In this document: piece by piece, positions 15,276 to 23,372 of the stretch
Numbering within the stretch: the first letter of the stretch is position 1
Layout of the letters: each line of letters opens with the position of its first letter
DNA from: an uncultured Pirellulales bacterium
Lineage (GTDB): Bacteria > Planctomycetota > Planctomycetia > Pirellulales > Thermoguttaceae
Assembly: GCA_938015445.1 (NCBI GenBank)
Contig: CALLPE010000027.1
Span: 1-64,000 of the forward strand
Direction of reading: 5' to 3'
Length of the DNA: 64,000 nt
The notes under the pieces: generated by a model
Database searches by the model: none
Told to the model about the DNA's origin: nothing
Seen by the model: only the letters and a program-made list of their open reading frames with translations
Translations under genes and position numbers: made by a program

Positions 15276-17837
15276 TCATCTCCAAAACCAACTGACCAGC
15301 AGGAACAATGCCACGGTTCCGGCGGCCAGAACCATCAAGTACTGACGGATGTTGCCGGTTTGCACCCGCCGCAGACGCAATCCGAAAGCGTAAGTCCAAT
15401 CTGCCGCGTGGTCTATGGCCCGATCTACCACCAGTCGGTCGAAACGATCGTCCAATTGCGCAACCAGCGCAGTAGCACGAGCCAAACCGTCGGCCAGCCA
15501 ATCGATTGCCCGCCGGTCGAGCCATGCCGCCAACTGCGAAAGCCTTAAAGTGGGCGCGACCAGCATGTAATGGTAGATTTCATCCAGCCACCACTTGTTA
15601 ACCAGCAGGCTGTAGATCGGGGCGAATGCTCGGCGGATCACCTGGGGGTCTAGCCAGGGCAGACCATAGAATACCGCGGCCAACAGCACTCCCAGCAGCG
15701 ATACGGCGAATGCCGTCAGCGCGGCGGAAGTATGGAAAACTGGGTTTTCGTGGGACAGGTGTTCGTCGGGAATGACCAGCCCGGCCACAAGAACCCCCTG
15801 ATCCAAGCCCGCGGCCGCTCCGGCAGGTCGGGCCTGTTCCAGCAGCGACTCTAAACTAAGCGCTGTGCCCGGAACTGGCCATCCAGATACCACCGCCAGT
15901 ATGGCCAGCACTACCAGCGGGCCAACCATAACCAGAGGCGATTCATGGGCGTGCTGGTAGATATGTTTATCGCGGGGCTGGCCGGCGAAGGTCATCAGCC
16001 ACATGCGGAACATGTAGAAAGCGGTGATGCCGGCGCCGAGGAAGGCCACCACTACAATCCCGCCCCACGCAGGATTTGCCGCCCGGAACGACAAAGCCTG
16101 CGCCAGGATTGCGTCCTTCGAGTAATAGCCCGACAGTCCTACCACCAACGGCACGCCTGCCCCACATATCGCCAGACAGCCCACGAGCATGGTGTAGGCC
16201 GTCCAGGGCATTTTGCGGCGCAGTCCGCCCATCTGCGTCATGTCGTTGGTGCCGCAGGCATGGATCACCGAGCCGGAACACAGGAACAACAGGGCTTTGA
16301 AGAAGGCGTGGGTAAACAGGTGAAATAGTCCGGCCAGCCAGCCGCCCACGCCCAGGGCGAACATCATGTATCCCAATTGACTGACCGTGGAATAAGCCAA
16401 CACCCGTTTGATGTCCGTGGCGGTAATGGCAATGGTGGCGGCGATGAACAAGGTCAGGCAGCCGATGCAGGCGATAACCAGTAGCACCTCGGGCGCAAAC
16501 ATCGGATACAGCCTGGCCACTAGGTACACGCCCGCCGCTACCATCGTGGCCGCGTGAATCAGCGCGCTGACTGGAGTGGGGCCTTCCATCGCGTCGGGCA
16601 GCCAGACCATCAGCGGGAACTGGGCGCTTTTTCCCACGCATCCGCAAAACAGTCCCAGCCCGGCGATCACCAGCAGCCAGTAGCCGTAGCCTTGAGAACG
16701 CCACCACGGCAGCCGGTCGGCGACTTGGGCTTCGGCGGCCGGTTGGCGCCGCTCAACAGACCAGCGTTGAGCAGCGGCCGCTTTGGGCTGCTCAGAAGAT
16801 TGCCATCGAGCAGCGGCCGCACTCTGCTGCTCGGCCGATTGCCATTGATCAACAGTCGCTTTGTGTTGCTCGACAAACTGCCCCTGTTCCCCAGCCGGCC
16901 GCCGCGCGTGGGCATTTGCTACCATGGCCGATATTTCTTCTGCTGCGGCCATGCGGACCATGCCGTCGGGCACGGTAAGTCGGTAATCGGCTTCCGCCGG
17001 ACGTACCTGGCTGAAGATGCCGCGCTGCACCAGGCGGCCTTGGGCGTCGGTGGTGTCGCCCAGGGCCAGCGTTCCGAAGCCGCTCCAGGCGGCCATCAGT
17101 CCGACCAGCATCCCGAAGTCGCCTACCCGATTGACGATGAACGCCTTGTTGGCGGCCAGCGAAGCGCTGCGACGCTCGAAGTAGAATCCGATCAACAAAT
17201 AAGAGCAGATGCCCACCAGTTCCCAAAAGGCGAACACCATCGCCAGATTTCCGGCCAGCACCAGCCCCAACATGCTGAAACAAAACAGCGACAAATATTG
17301 GAAGAACCGGCAATACCGGCCGGGGCGACGCAAGGCAGTTCCATCAGCCGTGCGCACTTGCTGATCGGTGACTTCGTGCAGCTCTTCGTGCATGTAGCCG
17401 GTCGAGTACACATGGATGCACGAGGCCACCAGAGTGACCATACAGAACATCGCCACGGTCAAAGCGTCGATCCAGTAGGCCACCGAAAGGCGCAACTGGT
17501 CGAACTGGGCCAATACGTATCGTTCGACGAATATCGCCGCGGGCACGGCACGTTTGTGAGCGACGGCGGGGCAGTGCTCATCCGCCGACGCGCCACAATC
17601 GTGCTCGCTGCCATCACGGGCAGAGCTGTGAACCAGTGGATGCTCCGACAGCCAGACTGTCGCCGCCGCAATCGACAACACAAAACTGCACATTATGGCC
17701 GCGGTAGCCAGCCAGCCTGCACCCCGGCCGCCTTTTCCCATCAGCGGGCCGAAGAACACTATCAGCACGAACGAGCCTAGCGGCAACAGCCAGGCCAGCT
17801 CCAGCAGCAACGGCAACCAACGCAACGAATCTGCCAT
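15276..17837 (-). CDS. nuoL: NADH-quinone oxidoreductase subunit L, with repeat-containing insertion
   Basis: An 853-residue subunit (usual length about 610-680) that forms the distal antiporter and the long lateral helix of complex I. Seen: FWELVGICSYLLIGFYFER, NRVGDFGMLVGL, GKSAQFPLMVWLPDAMEGPTPVSALIHAAT split over residues 402-430, and KRVLAYSTVSQLGYMMFALG. The C-terminal part has the LVNKWWLDEIYH segment. An insert of about 100 residues (about 280-378) lies just before the GKSAQ helix and contains four 13-residue repeats beginning EQ/ER. Such a Gln/Ala/Arg-rich hydrophilic stretch is not part of the known fold. The gene is 243 bp from nuoK, the widest gap in the operon. Confidence 0.96.
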   Translation of the reverse strand: MADSLRWLPLLLELAWLLPLGSFVLIVFFGPLMGKGGRGAGWLATAAIMCSFVLSIAAATVWLSEHPLVHSSARDGSEHDCGASADEHCPAVAHKRAVPAAIFVERYVLAQFDQLRLSVAYWIDALTVAMFCMVTLVASCIHVYSTGYMHEELHEVTDQQVRTADGTALRRPGRYCRFFQYLSLFCFSMLGLVLAGNLAMVFAFWELVGICSYLLIGFYFERRSASLAANKAFIVNRVGDFGMLVGLMAAWSGFGTLALGDTTDAQGRLVQRGIFSQVRPAEADYRLTVPDGMVRMAAAEEISAMVANAHARRPAGEQGQFVEQHKATVDQWQSAEQQSAAAARWQSSEQPKAAAAQRWSVERRQPAAEAQVADRLPWWRSQGYGYWLLVIAGLGLFCGCVGKSAQFPLMVWLPDAMEGPTPVSALIHAATMVAAGVYLVARLYPMFAPEVLLVIACIGCLTLFIAATIAITATDIKRVLAYSTVSQLGYMMFALGVGGWLAGLFHLFTHAFFKALLFLCSGSVIHACGTNDMTQMGGLRRKMPWTAYTMLVGCLAICGAGVPLVVGLSGYYSKDAILAQALSFRAANPAWGGIVVVAFLGAGITAFYMFRMWLMTFAGQPRDKHIYQHAHESPLVMVGPLVVLAILAVVSGWPVPGTALSLESLLEQARPAGAAAGLDQGVLVAGLVIPDEHLSHENPVFHTSAALTAFAVSLLGVLLAAVFYGLPWLDPQVIRRAFAPIYSLLVNKWWLDEIYHYMLVAPTLRLSQLAAWLDRRAIDWLADGLARATALVAQLDDRFDRLVVDRAIDHAADWTYAFGLRLRRVQTGNIRQYLMVLAAGTVALFLLVSWFWR
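16716..16871 (-). repeat. 39-bp in-frame degenerate tandem repeat in nuoL (4 copies)
   Basis: Four 39-bp units encode 13-residue repeats at NuoL residues 323-374: EQHKATVDQWQSA, EQQSAAAARWQSS, EQPKAAAAQRWSV and ERRQPAAEAQVAD. Divergence increases toward the last unit. The frame is kept, and the array lies in a soluble loop next to a proton-channel helix. Confidence 0.85.
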
Positions 17838-17907
17838 AAGCTATGCGCAATAATGATAACAATGATTCATACGATGACAGCAATTCTTGCTGCTGGGATG
17901 ATGTGTG

Positions 17908-17939
17908 GCGACGCTGGGGAGCAACCCTCCCAGCGTCGC
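17908..17939. other. Strong intergenic hairpin between nuoK and nuoL
   Basis: GCGACGCTGGG (17908-17918) pairs perfectly with CCCAGCGTCGC (17929-17939), with further GAG/CTC pairing toward a short loop. It lies in the 243-bp nuoK-nuoL spacer. There is no T-run on the minus strand, so it may be an attenuator or an mRNA processing/stability element rather than a terminator. Confidence 0.55.
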
Positions 17940-18080
17940 ATCACAGATCCACACCATCGTTGAGGGAAGGCCATGGCGTCGCGTCATTCGTGCAAAACAG
18001 CCTGATGTAGCACCGCAACTTGCCCCATGCATATTAGCTGCCCTTGATGCAATCCCGTACCATCGCCTCACTTGCGCAAA

Positions 18081-18425
18081 CTAACCTTTCAATTTGCTGG
18101 CTTTGTCCACGTCCACAGTAGCCTGGGTGTTGTAGTAGCAGAGCACGATGGCCAGGGCCACGGCGGCCTCGGCAGCGGCCAGGACGATGACGAACATGGC
18201 CAGCAGTTGGCCATCCAGGGCAATGCTTCGGGCCGCGTCGGCCCGCAACCACGAGCTGCCGAAAGCCACCAGGTTCACATTGGCGGCGTTGAGCACCAGT
18301 TCTATGCCCATTAGCACCCCTAATGCGTTGCGCTTGGTGAACATGCACAACATGCCGCACACCATCAGCACCGCCCCGACACACAGGTAATGCGTTACGC
18401 CGATCGGCTCGGTAAATGGGTTCAT
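18081..18425 (-). CDS. nuoK: NADH-quinone oxidoreductase subunit K
   Basis: A 114-residue, three-helix complex I membrane subunit of typical length. The helix LGVLMGIELVLNAANVNLVAF carries the conserved Glu needed for proton transfer, and FVIVLAAAEAAVALAIVL carries the second conserved Glu. The start MNPFTEPIG is chosen over a long upstream extension that lies inside nuoJ in another frame. It starts 4 bp after the nuoJ stop, so the two are translationally coupled. Confidence 0.96.
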   Translation of the reverse strand: MNPFTEPIGVTHYLCVGAVLMVCGMLCMFTKRNALGVLMGIELVLNAANVNLVAFGSSWLRADAARSIALDGQLLAMFVIVLAAAEAAVALAIVLCYYNTQATVDVDKASKLKG

Positions 18426-18429
18426 CGGA

Positions 18430-19125
18430 TCACTCTCCCGGCGGAGTACATGTGGGATTCTGGGCATCGTGCGGTCGGTTTGCATTGCCAATTTCGAGCT
18501 GGCGTGGGATGCTCTGGGAGCTGTTGCTTCCCGAACCCGTGGCAGCCATGCGGCGTTTTGTTCTGGCCAGAAACATAGCGCCGATGAGCACCACCAGCAG
18601 ATGCACCGAGGCGATTTCAAACGGCAACAAGTAGCCGCACATGCCTTTTTGCAGGACTGGATCGGGCCGGTCGAGTTTATCGGTGCGGACGCCCAGCAGT
18701 GCTAGTCCGATTTGGCTGGTCGTGGGTTGTAGCCGCGGCGGGAGCTGCTGGGGTGGCGGCGGGCTAGCCCAAGCGTTAGCGGCCAGCGCGGCCCGCAACA
18801 GCACCGTCAGCAGACAGGCGCCGATTACCACGGCGGCGATCCAATGGCCGGCTCCGCTGCGCAGCGCAAACAGTGGGCTGTGGGAAGTCAACATGACGCC
18901 GAAGACCAGCAGCACCATTGTTCCGCCCACGTAAACCAGCAATTGTAGCGCTCCGAGGAAGTCGGCCCCGGCCAGGAAGAACAGCCCGGCCACCGCCCCC
19001 AGCGCCGCCACCAGGGCGAAGGCCATCCGCACAATGTTGCCGCATAGCACCACGGCCGCGGCTGCGCCGCAGGCCAGCGCCGCGAACAAGTAGAAGAACA
19101 CGCTATGCCAGTTGATCGCTTCCAT
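18430..19125 (-). CDS. nuoJ: NADH-quinone oxidoreductase subunit J
   Basis: A 231-residue polytopic subunit. The family stretch LGALQLLVYVGGTMVLLVFGVML (about residues 57-80) is the pi-bulge helix region that couples quinone chemistry to the pumps. A Pro/Gln-rich loop (SPPPPQQLPPRLQP) separates helix 4 from the last helix (EIASVHLLVVLIGAMFLAR), and a polar tail of about 40 residues follows it. Normal length is about 165-200, so the loop and tail are extended. nuoI normally lies just upstream, but here nuoH precedes directly with a 9-bp gap. Confidence 0.95.
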   Translation of the reverse strand: MEAINWHSVFFYLFAALACGAAAAVVLCGNIVRMAFALVAALGAVAGLFFLAGADFLGALQLLVYVGGTMVLLVFGVMLTSHSPLFALRSGAGHWIAAVVIGACLLTVLLRAALAANAWASPPPPQQLPPRLQPTTSQIGLALLGVRTDKLDRPDPVLQKGMCGYLLPFEIASVHLLVVLIGAMFLARTKRRMAATGSGSNSSQSIPRQLEIGNANRPHDAQNPTCTPPGE

Positions 19126-19134
19126 CGTCGATCG

Positions 19135-20418
19135 TTAATTGCCCCGTAGCAAAACGGAGGTTGCTTCCAGTAAGAGCCGAGGTTGCTGCCGGAGGGAACT
19201 ATTCTCGGGCGCTCCAGGGCCGGACAGTGGGTTGGAAAGGCGCCGCTGCGCGTGTGGCCGATGCTGTGTACACTCCGCGACTGGACTGTGTGAATGCCCG
19301 GCGTTTCCAACGGTATGCACTACTCCGCCCGGCATGGCGTACTGCCACAACATGCACCCGGCGAGCATCAATGTGGCCAAGGGGATGCAATACTTCAAGC
19401 ACAAGCTCATCACCTGATCGATGCGCAGGCGTGGCAGCGTCCAGCGCATCCAGATCATGCAGGTGATTCCCAGAAAGCATTTGAAGATGAAGTTGATCGC
19501 GCCCAGCGCGTCGCCAAGCCAGCCGGCCAGCGGCCCGGCATCGTAGCGCAAGCCGAGCAAATCCGTCAGCGGGATCGGCCCGTTCCATCCGCCCAGGAAC
19601 AGTATTGCCCCCAAGCCGCAGATGGCGAACATGGCGGCATACTCGGCCATGAAGAAAACCACCCAACGGAATCCGGAATACTCGGTCATAAAGCCGGCCA
19701 CTAATTCGCTTTCGGCCTCTGGCAGGTCGAACGGGGCGCGATTAGTGTGCGCCAAAGCACAGATGCCAAAGACGAAAAATGCCCCGCACACAAAGGGATT
19801 GCGAAACACCAGCCAGCTCGTCAGCCAGCCGCGCTGTTGCTCGGCGATTTCGCTCAAACTGAGCGTGCCGGCAAGCATCACGGGGATGACCACGCACAGG
19901 GCCAGGGGAATCTCGTAGCTGACGACCTGTGCCGCTTCGCGCATGGCCCCGAACAGGCTGTATTTCGAGCCGGAAGCGTATCCGGCCAGTATTATGGCAG
20001 GCACTTCCAGGGACGCCACGGCCAGAAACATGAAAACGGCCGAGTCCAGCGGAAGCGCCACCCACCGGCCAGAAAATGGCAACACCATGTACGTGCAAAA
20101 CGCGGCGGCATACGCCAAGTACGGCGCGGCACGGAATAACAGCTTGTCGGCCTGGGCAGGGATGATGTCCTCCTTGCCCAGCACCTTCAAACCATCGGCC
20201 AGCGGCTGCAACCAGCCATAACGGCCGCCGACGCGAGTGGGTCCGAGTCGGTCTTGGATGCGGGCGGAGATTTTGCGCTCCAGCCACATCGACACGGCGG
20301 CCACCATCAAAGCCACGACCAGCAACAGCGCAGCCCCAGCCGCACCGGCTATTGTGTAGGCCAGCCAATCCAACGACGGATGGAACCAGTTTGCCAGATG
20401 ATCAGCCACTTTCGACAA
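19135..20418 (-). CDS. nuoH: NADH-quinone oxidoreductase subunit H
   Basis: A 427-residue eight-helix subunit that, with B and D, forms the quinone channel. Signatures: MWLERKISARIQDRLGPTRVGG near residue 45 and HTNRAPFDLPEAESELVAGFMTEYSG, both split across conserved acidic residues (APFDLPEAESEL). Helices appear complete up to about residue 365. A hydrophilic tail of about 55 residues (His, Pro, Arg and Ser-rich) follows with no counterpart in the family. Downstream nuoJ follows by 9 bp. Confidence 0.96.
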   Translation of the reverse strand: MSKVADHLANWFHPSLDWLAYTIAGAAGAALLLVVALMVAAVSMWLERKISARIQDRLGPTRVGGRYGWLQPLADGLKVLGKEDIIPAQADKLLFRAAPYLAYAAAFCTYMVLPFSGRWVALPLDSAVFMFLAVASLEVPAIILAGYASGSKYSLFGAMREAAQVVSYEIPLALCVVIPVMLAGTLSLSEIAEQQRGWLTSWLVFRNPFVCGAFFVFGICALAHTNRAPFDLPEAESELVAGFMTEYSGFRWVVFFMAEYAAMFAICGLGAILFLGGWNGPIPLTDLLGLRYDAGPLAGWLGDALGAINFIFKCFLGITCMIWMRWTLPRLRIDQVMSLCLKYCIPLATLMLAGCMLWQYAMPGGVVHTVGNAGHSHSPVAECTQHRPHAQRRLSNPLSGPGAPENSSLRQQPRLLLEATSVLLRGN

Positions 20419-20498
20419 TCAACCCCAACTGCGACGATTGCTTTACCACCGGCCCGGTCGGCCCAGCTTTTACCGGCGCACGGCGTGGCGCCTGCGCA

Positions 20499-21704
20499 TC
20501 ACCGGTCTATCTCCCCCAAGACGATATCCAGCGAACCGACGATCGCCGGCACATCGGCCAGCAGGCAACCGCGGCACATTTCTTCCACTGCCGACAGATT
20601 GCAGAAACTGGGGCTGCGAATCCGCACCCGCCACGGCACTGCTGAACCATCGCCGATGATCAGAAAGCCCAGTTGCCCTTTGGGGGCCTCGGTCTCCAGA
20701 TAGGCGGCGGCCTGGGGGAGTTTGGTGCGCATCGGAATCGGTCCCGAGGGCGCCCCCTTGAGCCTGGAATACTTGTCGATCGCCTGACGGACCACAGCCG
20801 CCGACTCGCCGATTTCCAAGAGCCGAACGTAAAACCGATGCCACGAATCGCCCAGCACGGCCGAACCAGGGACAGGCGGTTGCCGACCGTGCTGCGGATA
20901 GCGGCCGTCGGTTTGCGCGGCGATGTGAAACTGATAATCGTCGTACATGCGCGTGTAGATTGGCTCGCCATGCCGGCGCAGGTCCCAGCACACGCCGGTG
21001 GCGCGCAGCACCGGCCCGGTGCAGCCGTAGCTTATGGCCGTCTGCGGCGACAGCACCCCGATGCCCGCTGTACGCCGTATGAAAACATCGTTGGTGGTAA
21101 GCACGACGTGCAGGTCCTCGATAACCGGCTGGAATTGATCGAGGAACTGTCGGCATTGCTCGAGCCAACCTCGGGGCGGCTCGGCCATTACTCCGCCGGG
21201 CACGACGTAGTTGTACAGCATCCGCGCTCCGCACAGGGCCTCGAAAAGATTGAGGATTTTCTCCCTTTCCCGAAAGCACCACATGAACGGCGTGAAGCTG
21301 CCCAGGTCCAATCCCAGGGCGCAAGTTCCCACCAAGTGGCTGGCGATGCGGTCCAGCTCGCACACCAGCACCCGCAGATGCATAGTTTTTTCCGAAACTT
21401 CAATGCCCAGCAGCTTTTCTACCGTCAGGGCCCAGCCCAGGTTCATGTTCATCGCCGCCAGGTAATCGAGCCGATCGGTATAGGGGACGAACTGGCGGAC
21501 GGTGAGTTTCTCGCCGATCTTCTCGGCGCAGCGGTGCAGATAGCCGATATGGGGCATTGCGGCGAGAACCACTTCGCCGTCGGTGCGCAGCGCCAGTCGC
21601 AGCACGCCGTGCGTACTGGGATGCTGCGGCCCCATGCTCAACAGCATCTGCTCGGTCTGCACGTCATATTCGATTTGTGTGGCGCTGACCGACTCGGGCT
21701 GCAT
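20499..21704 (-). CDS. nuoD: NADH-quinone oxidoreductase subunit D (49 kDa)
   Basis: A 401-residue quinone-pocket subunit descended from hydrogenase large subunits. Seen: MGPQHPSTHGVLRL (quinone-binding His), YTDRLDYLAAMNMNLGWALTVEKLLG, ELDRIASHLVG and the C-terminal GSLDIVLGEIDR. As in all NuoD, the hydrogenase metal-site cysteines are absent. ATG 21704 is preferred over the GTG two codons upstream because AAAGGG lies at the right distance from the ATG and overlaps the GTG. A 21-bp direct repeat begins ten bases upstream of the start. Confidence 0.96.
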   Translation of the reverse strand: MQPESVSATQIEYDVQTEQMLLSMGPQHPSTHGVLRLALRTDGEVVLAAMPHIGYLHRCAEKIGEKLTVRQFVPYTDRLDYLAAMNMNLGWALTVEKLLGIEVSEKTMHLRVLVCELDRIASHLVGTCALGLDLGSFTPFMWCFREREKILNLFEALCGARMLYNYVVPGGVMAEPPRGWLEQCRQFLDQFQPVIEDLHVVLTTNDVFIRRTAGIGVLSPQTAISYGCTGPVLRATGVCWDLRRHGEPIYTRMYDDYQFHIAAQTDGRYPQHGRQPPVPGSAVLGDSWHRFYVRLLEIGESAAVVRQAIDKYSRLKGAPSGPIPMRTKLPQAAAYLETEAPKGQLGFLIIGDGSAVPWRVRIRSPSFCNLSAVEEMCRGCLLADVPAIVGSLDIVLGEIDR

Positions 21705-21713
21705 AAACACCCT

Positions 21714-21757
21714 TTTTCTTCACGCTGATACGAGTTTTCTTCACGCGCTGATACGAG
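21714..21757. repeat. 21/23-bp tandem duplication just upstream of nuoD
   Basis: Unit 1 (21714-21734) and unit 2 (21735-21757) both read TTTTCTTCACG...CTGATACGAG; unit 2 has two extra bases (GC). The first copy touches the nuoD ribosome-binding region. Confidence 0.95.
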
Positions 21758-21865
21758 AAATTTCGCACGGTATTGGGGCATGTCTGCCCCGCCGCGGCTG
21801 GCAGGCCGCAGCTAGTTTGCAGCGTAAGGTTTACCGCGCACAGCAGAGTTTGCCCCGTGGAAGCG

Positions 21866-22405
21866 TCAGGCTATGGGAATCCCTCGATACTCGGCCGGGG
21901 GTTGATAGTCTTTTCGCAGCGGATGTCCCACCCAATCCTCCGCACAAAGGATGCGCCGCAAATCCGGATGTCCCACAAACTGCACGCCGACCAGATCGAA
22001 CACTTCGCGCTCGTGCCACTCGGCAGTGCGCCAGATGTGGCTGACGGTGGGAACCTCGGGCAACTGACCGACTTGGCCCTCCTTCCAGCGAGGCAGAACC
22101 ACCTTCAGCATCAGCCGGCTACGGCGCGCCAGGCTCGACAAGTGATACAGCAGTTCGATATGCGGCTGCCAATCGACGTTGGCTGTGGTCGTCTCGTCGC
22201 GCCAATAGTCAACGCCGGTAATGCAGTTGAGCATTTCCATCCGCCACTGGGGATGATCGCGCACGAAAGCGGCCACCGCCGGCAGGTGTTCGGCGGCCAC
22301 CTGGATCCACGGGTCGGTGGCTGAAAGGTCGGCCTCTTGGATGGCCGCAGCGAACTGCTCTTTCAGCATGTCCAACAGCGCTGGCTCGTTTGCAGGCATC
22401 GGCAT
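21866..22405 (-). CDS. nuoC: NADH-quinone oxidoreductase subunit C (30 kDa)
   Basis: A 179-residue peripheral-arm subunit. The 30-kDa signature is clear near the C-terminus: EWHEREVFDLVGVQFVGHP followed by DLRRILCAEDW and HPLRKDY. The N-terminal half has FVRDHPQWRMEMLNCITGVDYW. The start MPMPANEP is chosen over a 19-codon extension because the extension is unlike any NuoC. It is separate from nuoD, not fused. nuoB, expected between A and C, is missing: only 172 bp separate nuoA and nuoC. Confidence 0.95.
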   Translation of the reverse strand: MPMPANEPALLDMLKEQFAAAIQEADLSATDPWIQVAAEHLPAVAAFVRDHPQWRMEMLNCITGVDYWRDETTTANVDWQPHIELLYHLSSLARRSRLMLKVVLPRWKEGQVGQLPEVPTVSHIWRTAEWHEREVFDLVGVQFVGHPDLRRILCAEDWVGHPLRKDYQPPAEYRGIPIA

Positions 22406-22577
22406 ATTACGGCTTGCTACTGCTCGGCGATGGATGGACAAATTGTATATTGTGCGTAGCAAATTTGCACTATGATCCCGGCTGGCAACGGGTCAGGAGA
22501 TGTTCGGGATGCGGCAGAAAAAAACAAAAAACGACCGCTACGCGCTAAATTACCAGCGATGCCGCGGGAATCGCGCC

Positions 22578-23111
22578 TTACTGCGGCGGTCCGATTGCCC
22601 TCACCCAGTTCAAGTCCCCGCGTTGCCATGCGTAGGCGAATCCTACCAGCAGCAGACCGAAGAAGACCGCCAGGTCGATCATCGCAGCCAGGGCCAGAGT
22701 GCCCAACTGCTCGGCCGACAACTGCACGGCGCTTGCGGCCGGGGGATCGTGCTGGCCCGGGTCAAGCTGTAACTGGGCAACCCCTAACTGTTGATAAACC
22801 GATGCGATTTCAGTGGTTTCCACCGTCGGCTGGCGCAGGCGAGTCAGCTTCCCAAACACCGCAGCCCAAGGGAAAAAGAAAGCAATCTCAACCTCGAAGA
22901 TGATGAAAACCAGGGCCACCACGTAGAAGCGCAAATCGAACTGTACGAAGCTGGAGCCTACCGCCGGTTCCCCGCATTCGTAAGGAGCAAGTTTTTCCCC
23001 GCTGGGGCGATGAGGGCGCAACAACTTGCCCACCACCATCGCCGCGAAAACAAAACCCGCGGCCGTGACGACAAACAGCACCAAATAGCCTGCGATGGTA
23101 GTAGGCGTCAT
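22578..23111 (-). CDS. nuoA: NADH-quinone oxidoreductase subunit A
   Basis: A 177-residue, three-helix subunit. The conserved loop and second helix read YECGEPAVGSSFVQFDLRFY and FIIFEVEIAFFFPWA, with the invariant Cys, Asp and Glu residues. Usual NuoA is about 120-145 residues; here about 45 extra residues (Gln, Val and Leu-rich, VETTEIASVYQQLGVAQLQL) separate helices 2 and 3. ATG 23111 is used; a TTG ten codons upstream is possible. It is the first gene of the complex I operon, so the operon promoter should lie between 23112 and 23372. Confidence 0.95.
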   Translation of the reverse strand: MTPTTIAGYLVLFVVTAAGFVFAAMVVGKLLRPHRPSGEKLAPYECGEPAVGSSFVQFDLRFYVVALVFIIFEVEIAFFFPWAAVFGKLTRLRQPTVETTEIASVYQQLGVAQLQLDPGQHDPPAASAVQLSAEQLGTLALAAMIDLAVFFGLLLVGFAYAWQRGDLNWVRAIGPPQ

Positions 23112-23313
23112 GGTTGCACGCACGTCAGCGCTCAGCGACAACTGCCGCCAGAGACGCGGCAGGCAACTGTCGCTTCAGGTTTTTATACACCCGCTTTCAA
23201 ATCTCCCGGAGGAAAATCGCCGTCTTTGCGCTCAACCAGCAGTCACACTCTGAGCAAAACTCTCTTAGGTGGCAACACACGGCCACGGGCGCTTTCCACA
23301 TAAGCCGATTGCG

Positions 23314-23345
23314 CATTGACATAACTCGGCACTGACATAACACTG
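23314..23345. repeat. 16-bp degenerate tandem repeat upstream of nuoA
   Basis: CATTGACATAACTCGG (23314-23329) is followed by CACTGACATAACACTG (23330-23345), and a shorter TGACACAACAG comes next. It sits in the spacer expected to hold the nuo operon promoter. Confidence 0.7.
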
Positions 23346-23372
23346 ACACAACAGTGGTGGCGAGGCACAGAG

